Origin: Chiridota heheva
Taxonomy: Eukaryota > Echinodermata > Holothuroidea > Apodida > Chiridotidae
Direction of reading: 5' to 3'
DNA length: 64,000 nt
Assembly (NCBI GenBank): GCA_020152595.1
Contig: JAIGNY010002230.1
Location: 1,020,001-1,084,000, forward strand
The stretch's first letter is position 1, and each line of letters starts with the position of its first letter. The notes below the pieces were generated by a model, which worked only from the letters and a program-made list of their open reading frames with translations, made no database searches and had not been told where the DNA came from. The translations under genes and the position numbers were made by a program. This document shows, piece after piece, positions 54,745 through 64,000 of the stretch.

Positions 54745-54950
54745 AATATTTCCCCTCAAAAACAATAGGGGATAAACTGCTAGTTGAAAAAGGTCGTTGA
54801 GATCTTACGTACGGGTAAATGAAATTCAAATCCTGTGTTTTGATTGGTTGAAACACAATGGTATAGTGTGCACTTACATTGATAGGCCAATCAGTATCGT
54901 TTTGGAATAAATTGTCACACCGCCACATTTTAATCACGATAGATGGCCTT
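54745..54950 (-). repeat. Dispersed repeat, copy 2, inverted
   Basis: Inverted relative of 53893-54115. It begins at ttgtttttgag-like sequence on the minus strand side and ends at gatagatggcc. The two copies bracket the endonuclease fragment. Confidence 0.75.
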
Positions 54951-55934
54951 TGAACTGTTAAAGGGCCAGCTTTAATTAAACTTTGACCAACCATAACATA
55001 GATAACTAAAACCGCTTATTTCCAATTCAAAACACTGATCTGCTCAGATTTTTAAACTCTTGTAACCAAATTAGAAATTGCTGTGTGCCCATAGACATCT
55101 AAGCAGTGCAGCAAACAACTTTATTTCAACGTCACTCATATCCTTGCATTTAAATATTTTTCCATTATGGATATATTACTGTACATCAAGAGAGTGCAAT
55201 ACAATTTACAGGATCTGTATTTTATAATCAAAGTTTTTCTAACGTGGACTTCATCAGTTCAAACACCTGGTCCAGTCATTTTTGACTGTATATAGATTTA
55301 ATCTTAAACTTATAAGATATTGCATAAGTTTTATTACAGTTCTGCTCATCTTTTTAAGTTTTCCTCTATCGCAGAAGATGGATATGTTGTACTACTAAAC
55401 TAATCTTTTAAGCTTATAGTGACATCATGTAAACTAACAATGAAATCACACATATATAACTACAGTACATATTTGCTTTCATATCACTATGCTAGGTGCG
55501 GTGCAATTTTGAAGCAGGGACTGCGATGGGTGTTACGAGTGTCTTCAACTACACTGGCGCTCGAAAAGCCTTTTATTGCTCTTGATAGGTGAGAATGTAT
55601 TTAAAACACAACGTTTAAGTCTTATAACCTTTCTCATATTGAAGACCATTCATAAAAATTTATAAATATTTTTCATTTGTTTTGTAGCAAAGCAGAATAT
55701 AGAAAAGTGTGTATGAACAATATGTAATTAATAGTATTTAGAAATTGCAAAAACCAAGAAGTACTCAGATTTTATGATAAATGTTCATTCAATAAAATAG
55801 CCTTTGGAGGTATTTTGCTCTATATTTCATTATGATTAGCAATGTATGCACCGTGACTTGACCTGAAACTGCCCACATCCTTGCATCCTATATCCCAAGG
55901 CAACCCATTCTTGCCCTGGAAGGATTCCCTTTCA
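54951..55934. other. Intergenic, no recognised gene
   Basis: Near 55395 the sequence actaaactaatcttttaagc resembles one end of the TTAA foldback family. Its partner end was not found. Confidence 0.35.
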
Positions 55935-56495
55935 TTAAAGGATTAGTTCAGTGGTCAAACAAGTTCATCTTATATGAAAGAGGACTTCAAAGGAAACAAA
56001 ATGGTAAAGAAATCATTCAAAAATCTTATTCAGTTAAGAAGATATTTAAGTTTAAAGTTTGGTATCATTTCTGTAGAAACGACTGAAATCAGACTAGTTG
56101 TGACGTCACAGCCTTAATATTTTAAAGAAAGTTTATTTAATTTTGTCACTATTTAACTTATTTTCCTTCAAACTTTCTTCAGGTGGTATATTAAAAATAC
56201 CTTTTCTAGATTCAGTTTTATTACTTTTTGACATAGCCCATGATGGCATGGCTGCATGGCGTATAAGCCACAAAATTGCAGGACAAAATAGGATAGAATG
56301 CACACAGACTTTGAGGAATCTGAGGCTGTGACATCACAACTAGTCTGATTTTATACAAATGATACCAAACTTTAAACTTGAATATCTCCTCACCTCAACG
56401 GAATAAGATTTTTGAATGCTTTCTTCACTATTTCGTTTCTTTTGCAGTCCTCTTTCATATAAGATGACTTGTATGACCCTGAACTAATCCTTCAA
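55935..56495. mobile_element. TTAA foldback MITE, copy C
   Basis: The left end is TTAA aggattagttcagtgg. The right end is gaactaatcct followed by TCAA, a mutated TTAA. The interior matches 19556-20120, including the aaatcagactagttgtg inverted pair. Confidence 0.8.
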
Positions 56496-57985
56496 AAGCG
56501 CTCTATCAAATTTTGAGAAACTGTCCCCTCCCAAAAGAAGATGAAATATAACACAACAACTGGTGTGCGAATATGATTTATTTTTAAATCTCATCCAAAA
56601 AGCGATTTCCGAGCCCTTCATTTAACTTTCATCACAGTGATTGTTAATTTACCCATTTCTTCCCGTTTAGAAGTTATACGTACACTTTGAAGTAGCAAGG
56701 GAATTTTCAAGAGTGGGTATAGAACCACCCCAAATTCCAAATAGTAGTGTTGAGGCAGCTTGGAATACGATTCCATGCATTATAGACGGAGGGAGAATTT
56801 GGATTGATTTAGCTCAGCTTTGACTAAATTTCAGAGTATGATGAAAGACTCCGTTTATGGTTGTCAGTCAATTTGAGGCCTCGTGATCTTGCTTGGGGCA
56901 CAAGTTGGGCCCTCCTTTGGGTAATTACAGCCATGAGATGTGTTACCAAAACAATCATTACTCCAATAATGTACCCGACATTGCTATTCGCAGCGCCCTC
57001 AATGATGTGAACGCTGTGTCCACTTAAACCATTCCCGAAATAAATTCCGTACGTACAGTGTATGTATAATCGTACACTATATGTATATGGCGTGTGGGGG
57101 CAATGATGCGTAAATTTTCGGTGGCCTTGAGATGTTCAATTTTCTTACATGTGGAAAAACCGAACATCGCGGATGTAAGGGCGCGAATCTTTCATGTGTG
57201 GATTGGGGGCACCTTAGATTTTCTATCTTCCTACATGACTTCGCGTTGTATTTAAGTTTAGTAACTTTCAATACCCGCGTGCTGACTCCGTCGGGCCGGC
57301 GGATAATAATAATTACTCCAAGGAAAGAAAGTGGAATAATGTGTAGATTTAAAATTTGATTAGGAATTGTGCTTTAATTTTGGTGTTCAGCAAGGACTGA
57401 AGGATATCATTTGCAGACCACACACATAATGTTTGTGTTGTGGTGTACGTACGATTGCCAGTAGGGAAAACTCCGGACTGATAAAATGTTATCTGTAAAA
57501 AGATACCAAATTATAGTGATCATTGATCTTCTTCTATAAGACGTATAAATAATAATGCCATCATTTTCTGCAAAACAGAATACGTTATATGGTACGAATT
57601 GCATTACAAATAAATATTCACTTAAACCAAAGTTATGTAAACACTATAATTAGAATATGTTTTTGAAAAGAGAATCTGTAACAAACATCTCTGCTTAATG
57701 AAATAAATTCCAATTAAGCTATATGCAAGGAATTGTTTAATTACCACACCACACCACTATGTAAATGTTAACTGGTAATATAATGATGATGATGATGAAA
57801 ATCTTGTTTCTTATTTGAAAATAAATCAAACAATTTAGCTTACTTTCACACACAACTTATCATTGCTATAATCAAACAATGCCACTTTTGCTGGAAATTC
57901 CTTCAACACCTGTTATCATTTATTCTGACAGCTCCTATCTCCTAATATGGAGAATGACGCCTCTAGTCTTCTAGTGTTTTTTTTT
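56496..57985. other. Intergenic, no gene called
   Basis: A frame at 57132-57359 contains CGKTEHRGCKGANLSCVD-W-GH, faintly like a retrotransposon ORF1 zinc knuckle. The evidence is too weak to call. A short gatgatgatg tract lies at 57785. Confidence 0.35.
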
Positions 57986-57989
57986 CATT

Positions 57990-58556
57990 TTGCAGGATCA
58001 CGCACTGCTTCTGCAGCTTCGTTCCAGCTTCTCAACCCAATCCGTTCTCTTTCTTTCTCCACTGGTTCTAGGTAGAGGAAAGTTTGATAGTGCTACTGAC
58101 TCTCTTCGCTTCCTTCATTGGTCACCAATAAAATCCAGAATAACATATAGAATTGCAACATACGTCTACAAATGTCTTCATGATCTGGCTCCTTCATATC
58201 TTAAAGAACTCATCATTATACGTATAGGTCGAACAGGTTTACGCTCTTCTTCTAACACCATGGGCATTCTCCTCGACATTCCTCTCACAAAACGCAGACA
58301 ATTTAAAGACAGGTCGTTTGCCGTAGCTGCCCCTGTCACATGGAATAGTTTGCCATCTTCTCTTCGTTGCATCAATAACTACGACAATTTCAAACGGGAA
58401 CTAAACACTTTTTTGTTCACCCAGGATTTTTTAAAATTGTTTGTGTTTATCTTTAACCTATGAATTTTATTAACTTTATGAACAGCTAGATTTATTTTCT
58501 GTACAGCGCCGCTGAATGTGTATTGTATAGATATTGAGCGCTATATAAATATATAA
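57990..58556 (+). mobile_element. L2-type LINE, 3' end
   Basis: It encodes LRFLHWSPIKSRITYRIA then YKCLHDLAPSYLKELI and DRSFAVAAPVTWNSLPSSLR, and ends with a tail agcgccgctgaatgtg...gagcgctatataaatata. It is 5'-truncated. Its tail resembles that of the SINE at 28146. Confidence 0.88.
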
Positions 58557-58560
58557 ACAT

Positions 58561-59196
58561 AAACAGTTCTTCCCCATGTAATCAATGGTCTCTTCCTCTT
58601 TTTTCCATCTGGTGTCTAAGTCAGAGCTATTCTTACTATCGTTGTCGGATTCTCTTCGGAGTACATGCCCAATCAGTTTCCAAGTTTGCTCTTTATCGGT
58701 CGCTTCATTTTGGTTCTTTAGAGCTTGCCCACTGGATACCTCAGTTCTCTGGTCATCTTATTTTGAGTATTCTCCTCAAGCACGTTCTGTGGAAGATGTC
58801 TATTCTTTCCGTGTCTGCTATTGTCATCCTCCATGTTTTTGACCCTTATAGTAATACTGCTGTTGCATTGTTGTTAAGATCCTCAGTTTGGTCCTACTAT
58901 AGTAGGATTCCGAGCTCTGTATCTTTCATAACTGAGCAAAAGCACCACTTGCTGTTCTTAGCGGTCTGGTTATGTCCTCCCGGGATCATCCATGATTATT
59001 TAGCGTCGCTCTAATTATGTGAATGACGTCACACCTTTAATGATTTGATTGTTAACTTCGACTGGCTCATTAGTTCTTCGTTTAAATCTCCACACTTTAG
59101 GGTTTTTTTAGTATCATTTATTGTGTATAACCTATTCCTTTATAAGCCAAATTAAATGATATAAGTTTTCAAACTGTCCTTTTCATTTTCGTTTAG
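58561..59196 (+). other. Upstream of the Ig exon, no exon recognised
   Basis: The Ig exon starts mid-codon, so at least one upstream exon (signal peptide or another Ig domain) is expected. I could not find a convincing one here. The pyrimidine-rich tract before 59197 serves as its acceptor. Confidence 0.4.
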
Positions 59197-59520
59197 ATCT
59201 GATATTAGTTGCCAAATCTCAACTCGTCTGTCAGAAATACTTGTTTATAGAACAAAACATCACAACTTCAACAAATTGCAGTTACACAGATGCCAGTAAG
59301 ATTCAAGAAGCTCATTGGTACAACAACGAAGAAATTGTAGCTAGCTTTCCGTCTGATGGTAGTAACAGGAAAGGATATTCTATGAATGAGAAAATCAACC
59401 TGGTGATACATAATCCCAGCAAATACGATGTAGGGAATTATTCTATTATAGTGGTTCCTTTCCAGAACTCATCTTTTAGACCCACTCAGGCAGTGGTTGA
59501 TGTTCAGTTTATCATATATG
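59197..59520 (+). CDS. Ig-like domain exon
   Basis: The phase 1-1 exon, typical of Ig domains, follows cattttcgtttag and ends g|gtaaga. It encodes LVCQKYLFIEQNITTSTNCS, then EAHWYNNEEIVASFPSDG and INLVIHNPSKYDVGNYSI. The B-strand Cys (TNCSY), core Trp (AHWY) and D-x-G-x-Y motif are present. The usual F-strand Cys after D-x-G-x-Y is replaced (NYSII), so the canonical disulfide is missing. Four N-glycosylation sequons (NIT, NCS, NYS, NSS) fit an extracellular location. Confidence 0.8.
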
Positions 59521-62500
59521 GTAAGAAATTTTAAAAACTGTAAAATAAACTAATCTGTAGAAGATTATTTTTGAATGAAATCATGTTGCAATAATTGTCA
59601 GCTTTGGTATTTCAGTGTTATAGTGAGAAATTTTAGCCATTTTTGACGTTAAAAAGTTTCTTTTATGGGTTCAACAGATTCAGTTTAAACATTGGGGTTG
59701 TGTTTGGTGGTATACATATAAATGTTTAAAGATGAACTTGGTTTAACGGAAAACTTGATAAGGAATTGGCTAGTTTTGTTGCGTGTCTGTATACATGAAC
59801 AAGTAGATCCAAAACAGCAATGGTAATGGTAATGAATAGTAATATATCCTGATTTGAAATTGAGCAGAACAAAGGGATAAAGATTGTTTAGATAACGCTA
59901 TGCTCATGATGCCCCCCCACGGGTGTAGGAACTTGGTGACACAAAGCTTCCCTACTTTTCCGGAAAATAAAAAAGGGCCCTTTTTTCGAAAGCGTCCTAC
60001 GCCCCTGTGCCGCACTGGTTAAATTTCAAATTACGATTGTTTTGTCCACGGCACATTCTACAGCAATATGATACATAGCTGCAAAACGTTAGACACATAA
60101 ATATTTAAATAGCATTAAGTATTTATCGATTTCTTCTCGTCGAATGTAAGATCAATTTCCTTTCGAAATTAGTGATACTATTACGACAACAGCTTATAAG
60201 AATAATCGTATAAGTCTAAACAGCTAAATTGGCAGAAATCTTTCAGTAATTTTGATGAACTTTATTTTTTATGAAGTATGAGGAACCACTTCTTGCGTAG
60301 TAAAGACTTTTTGCAATGGACCTCTAACAGTCCAAGCTTTAAAGTTTAACGCCCATTGCAAGAATTTTTGAAGTATGTTACTATTTTGGTATTCAAAGCT
60401 GTAAACAAAAGAAAACAGTCGCTTTTTACATTTACGTAAAGTTACAACTGTATGAAATACATAATTTGAGTTTTTAATTATTCAATAAGTTTATTACCAA
60501 TTCTCAATCATACATGCATCAATCATCAATCAATTATACATGATGCTCTTTGGAATATTTTCATACGTTTTTCTTTAAAGCTTCTACTCATGCAATTCCT
60601 ACCGATTCAACAGATAGTGAGGAAGCAACTCCTGCTGTATTAGCAAACGGCTTTGTATGTGACGCCCTTTATTCTAGCTCCACTATGTCTAATTCTCGGA
60701 GCGTTTGTGTTCTTCATGTGTAGAAGAATGAGAAGAAAGGATGGTAAGCAGTAATGTAATTCAGTCTTTACTTTTTAGAATATACAAAAACTCACTTTTT
60801 CATCTAAATTTTCAGCTAAACATGTCATCGTAAGAAATTGATACAAGATCGATATAGATATTTGTATTGTCATGCACGCACATCATGAGTTTACCATTTT
60901 TCATTATATAGATATACCCAAAGAGAGCCCTGTTGCAGAAAGGGAGGTTTGTTACAGTTAATTTTTACATTCGTTAGAATTCTAGGGAACGAGAGGGTAT
61001 ATAAAGACCTATGCAAATTTTGCCTTTTACTATACCTGGGGTAGCCTGACTATCATCATTTCTTATGAAAGTATAGTAGCACATAATCATTAACATTTAC
61101 GTTAGACTGGTAAGCTAAGATATCGAAAGTGTAGAACATAACCAAAACTGTATTTCTATTTCACATGATCCATATAGAGAATCCTGGTCACCCGTATGAG
61201 ACTGAGATTGAAAACCTTTTTCTGTGTAACGTGTAAACCAATCAGTTTTAAATACAACATATTTCTCTCGCATGTATCTCTCTTCTTGTGTGTAATGTTT
61301 ATATATGGTATTGTTTTTCTTACCCATATCCATAAAGTATCCAATTCGATTATTCATAAATATAAATAGGAAAATACAATATAAATTATGTTATTGCAGA
61401 AATGTCTAAACGGTCACCGTCAAGATGAAAACCGTGCCGTGTCAGATGATGTAAGTAATTTATTAACATCTATGTTTATACATCTATTTCTTCTTGCTTG
61501 AATGTCAGCTGTCTTTTAACTGTATGATTCTAAAAACATAACATTATTTGCATAATACGTTTATTACTTTCTACAGCTAGCTGAGAAAAACTGAAATTTG
61601 TTCAGATGTCAGATAATCAGATGTCTGTTTTGTTTCATAATTGGAATAGTTATGATGCTAGCTAGTGTGTATGTGTTCATTGTATACAACTTTGAATTTC
61701 ATTAATATGTGTAGTGGGCGAGGCCTAATATGATTTTGCAGAAAAGAGCTTGTAAACACGATATCTCAACAACTGGTCAACTTCAGTCACTGGTTATGAT
61801 GGTGTTCATCATCATCATTATTTTGTTGTTTTGTTTATAAGCACATAGGCGTATGAAGCCGAGAGTATTCAGCCTCAACGTTTTGTTTGCAACGAATTTT
61901 TGTTTGCAATCTTCAATGCTAATTTTTTTAGCAATGAAACGCTATAATTTTCTTAAGAAAATGTTATATTCATATAGCTGTATAGCGGCTATTTTCATGG
62001 ACCCCTAAGAGGTATACCTCAACCCTCTCTATTTCCATATAAAATTAATTTTGTCTGTCATCAAATAATCAACATGGCCGCATTTTATGTCTAAAACTTT
62101 AAACTCCCAAACATTATTGTACTCTAAGTAAACAGATGGCACCGTTACATTACCTACATCTTTAAGCTGATATTAATCTAAGTGAACAGATAGCACCGTT
62201 ACATTACCTACATATTTAAGCTGATATTAATCTATTAACACCGTTACATTACCTACATGTTTAAGCTGATATTAATCTAAGTAAACAGATAACACCGTTA
62301 CATTACCTACATGTTTAAGCTGATATTAATCTAAGTAAACAGATAACACCGTTACATTACCTACATGTTTAAGCTGATATCAATCGAAAAAGTAACCTGC
62401 AACTTGTTTTCCAAATTTTAGGTTCATATGCCTTGCCGGGACTTTTATGTGCCGTCTGTATATCAGGATCTGCTTTACGATAAGCTACCGTTAGAACTGC

Positions 62501-64000
62501 GGATCTGTTTCGTAGGCCTAAATGGTGCGGGTAAAAGTACAGTTATAACAACATTGTCAGACAGATATGATGAAACGGCTACAAAGAATCATTCAGTTTC
62601 TGTATATTCGAATGTTGCCGTTTGTTCCTCAACTATTATCAATGGTAAAAGATTTCATTTGTATGACACAGTCGGGTATACAGAAGGAGACGAGCAAAAA
62701 AAGATTTTTCGCAAACAAATCAGCGATCTTATTCGAGTTGGAATCCATGTATTCGTTTTTGTTCAGAAAAGCGTTCGAATGTGTTACCTCAAAGAGGACC
62801 TTAACAAGCTAAAGGTAAAATTCAAACTTTCACGTTAGAGATGAATAAGAGATAATTTGTGGAGGACAATTCTTATTTATTTTTGCATGCACACTGCAAC
62901 TATTCGTACTTTTCTGTATTTTATGAGTTACTGAGTCGGAGATCAGGAGAGGGGCTAATATCATTGTATTGGGTGGGGGAGTCGGAGATCAGGAGAGGGG
63001 CTAATATCATTGTATTGGATGGGGGAGTCGAAGATCAGGAGAGGGGCTAATATCATTGTGTTGGATGGGGAAGTCGGAGATCAGGAGAGGGGCTAATATT
63101 ATTGTATTGGATGGGGGAGTCGGAGATCAGGAGAGGGGCTAATATCATTGTATTGGATGGGGGAGTCGGAGATCAGGAGAGGGGCTAATATCATTGTATT
63201 GGATGGGGGAGTCGGAGATCAGGAGAGGGGCTAATATCATTGTATTGGATGGGGGAGTCGTTCACAAACTTGCAAACAAATATTTGACCAACTTTTGAAA
63301 TAAAATTCCGAAAAAAATTCAAAACTGCAAAAGCAAAAATAACTGGTTCTTAAAGTTTAATTCATATCAAATATCTTGAATCGTGTTCATTCATATGTGC
63401 ATTTAGCTTAAGTTTTCACTCATAATTTTCGATAATAAAAGAGGTTACATGATATTGCGCGTTTTACTAAGAATAAAACCCTTAGAGATCATTAATATTT
63501 CGTAGTATTATTCATTATGAAGAACACTTGTTTCTACGGAAAAAAAAAATATTCATTCACTTCTTATGTGTGTTGTTGTTTGTTGTAATTGAATTAGGCA
63601 TATTATGTTCCTCTCACTGTAAATGTGTATTGGGGACACAGTAAATATAAAAAATCCTCTTGGTCGAAATTGGCTGCCATACATCAAATTACTTTTCTTG
63701 AGGATTGATCAACTATAGATTTAAACACAGTACATGCCAGTCCATCCATTTTCACGTAGATCTTTAGAACATATACAACTATTTTCGTGTCTTTCTATTA
63801 CTTTACAGGCATTGCTTGGTGATAATTTTACTCAGTTTGCCATGTTAATTATTACCCATGCAGATTACGTCAGTAATGAGAGCACCTTGGATGAACTGAT
63901 GGCAAAAGACCCTGATTTTAAAAGCCGCTGCGCAGATTTTGGTCAGAGGGTAATGCGAATTGACAATAGCGAAAGTGTTAAATCTGACAGTTCCATGCGA
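59197..64000 (+). CDS. Ig domain - transmembrane - AIG1/GIMAP GTPase gene, partial
   Basis: Six exons: 59197-59520 (Ig-like, phase 1-1), 60581-60743 (stem and transmembrane helix, 1-1), 60912-60946 (1-0), 61400-61450 (0-0), 62422-62814 (GTPase G1-G3, 0-0), 63809-64000 (G4 region, open). All borders are GT/AG and every phase joins correctly. The predicted protein has an extracellular Ig-like domain, a single membrane pass with an RRMRRK stop-transfer, about 30 linker residues, then a TRAFAC-class GTPase resembling AIG1/GIMAP proteins. Family knowledge: GIMAPs are immune-associated GTPases on internal membranes and usually lack Ig domains. The likely role is a surface receptor coupling recognition to a GTPase switch; that is inference. 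A one-base frame break lies in the transmembrane exon. 5' and 3' exons are missing. Alternative: two genes chained by chance, which the phases make less likely. Confidence 0.75.
60581..60743 (+). CDS. Stem and transmembrane exon, with a frame break
   Basis: After ttctttaaag the frame set by the Ig exon reads ASTHAIPTDSTDSEEATPAV, a Ser/Thr-rich stem. The helix VTPFILAPLCLILGAFVFF followed by MCRRMRRKD is one frame over, implying one extra base between about 60644 and 60665. Length supports this: 163 nt, where a phase 1-1 exon should be a multiple of three. The donor is g|gtaagc. Confidence 0.7.
60912..60946 (+). CDS. Cytoplasmic linker exon 1
   Basis: A 35-nt exon between cattatatag and gag|gtttgt encodes DIPKESPVAERE and changes phase from 1 to 0, which is required to join the following phase 0 exons. 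Small cytoplasmic exons like this are often alternatively spliced. Confidence 0.6.
61400..61450 (+). CDS. Cytoplasmic linker exon 2
   Basis: A 17-codon, phase 0-0 exon, acceptor ttattgcag and donor gat|gtaagt, encoding KCLNGHRQDENRAVSDD. It has good splice consensus but no domain. Confidence 0.6.
62123..62384. repeat. 54-bp tandem repeat upstream of the GTPase exon
   Basis: About five copies of ctaagtaaacagataacacc + gttacattacctacatgttt + aagctgatattaat. One unit is shortened. The array ends about 40 bp before the acceptor at 62421. Confidence 0.92.
62422..62814 (+). CDS. AIG1/GIMAP-type GTPase exon, G1-G3
   Basis: 131 codons, phase 0-0, attttag acceptor and aag|gtaaaa donor. It encodes LRICFVGLNGAGKSTVITTL, with the P-loop GLNGAGKST at 62515-62541, and DTVGYTEGDEQKK as G3 at 62665. 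It then has DLIRVGIHVFVFVQKSVR, which resembles the hydrophobic beta strand and partner helix of AIG1 proteins. An ATG lies at codon 3, so a separate shorter transcript starting here cannot be excluded, although the upstream AG acceptor and open phase 0 frame favour an internal exon. Confidence 0.85.
62928..63262. repeat. 46-bp minisatellite within the GTPase intron
   Basis: Seven nearly identical units of gagtcggagatcaggagagg + ggctaatatcattgtattgg + atgggg. It lies between the exons for G3 and G4. The rest of the intron up to 63808 shows nothing else. Confidence 0.95.
63809..64000 (+). CDS. AIG1/GIMAP-type GTPase exon, G4 region, open at window end
   Basis: The acceptor is attactttacag, phase 0. 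It encodes ALLGDNFTQFAMLIITHADY, then LDELMAKDPDFKSRCADFG and RVMRIDNSES. THAD is in the place of the base-recognising G4 motif (T/N-K/x-x-D) and RVMRIDN sits where AIG1 proteins have their R-x-x-x-F/I-D/N-N strand. No donor is seen before the window ends. Confidence 0.85.

Noticed and set aside
55494..55600. Possible upstream exon of the Ig gene (flanked by gctag and tag|gtgaga)
   Set aside because: The only open frame (CGAILKQGLRWVLRVS...) would leave phase 2, but the Ig exon needs a phase 1 partner, and it has no signal-peptide or Ig features.
57132..57359. Zinc-knuckle-like frame (CGKTEHRGCKGANLSCVD)
   Set aside because: Cys/His spacing does not fit CCHC, and nothing flanking looks like a retrotransposon ORF1.

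Overview
This is a window of animal nuclear DNA, not bacterial. It has multi-kilobase introns with GT/AG borders, is AT-rich, and is crowded with LINE, SINE and MITE relics and minisatellites. Protein similarity and the repeat mix (CR1, L2 and Tx1-type LINEs, tRNA-headed SINEs, THAP and piggyBac remnants, Ig and AIG1-type GTPase exons) suggest a marine invertebrate deuterostome such as an echinoderm. That placement is an inference and the species cannot be named.

Region 1 (15-40389, + strand) is most of a CTR9 gene, the TPR scaffold of the RNA polymerase II Paf1 complex. Eighteen exons run from about human residue 130 to the stop codon; the first ~130 codons lie upstream of the window. Splice phases agree throughout. 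Three exons (5, 9, 17) each carry a one-base indel that breaks an otherwise well conserved frame. With those three offsets the coding length is a whole number of codons (about 1197 aa in the window). The introns hold LINE 3' ends, tRNA-headed SINEs, hAT-like and TTAA-flanked MITEs, THAP-domain remnants and long minisatellites. One minisatellite has copied the exon 7 splice donor about 18 times.

Region 2 (40390-59196) holds the probable CTR9 3' UTR and a large repeat-rich intergenic stretch. It contains a C-rich minisatellite, a 2.8 kb CR1-like LINE on the minus strand split by a MITE, L2 and Tx1-type LINE pieces, a foldback element and several palindromic MITEs. I found no host gene here.

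Region 3 (59197-64000, + strand, open at the right edge) is the most interesting part. Six exons in compatible phases encode an Ig-like ectodomain, a transmembrane helix with an RRMRRK stop-transfer, a short cytoplasmic linker of two small exons, and an AIG1/GIMAP-type GTPase domain (P-loop GLNGAGKST, G3 DTVGY, G4 THAD). This looks like a single-pass Ig receptor with an intracellular immune-type GTPase. The signal-peptide exon and the 3' end are not seen.

The two genes are not functionally linked in any way I can see. CTR9 is a housekeeping transcription factor; the second gene is probably an immune or cell-surface gene.
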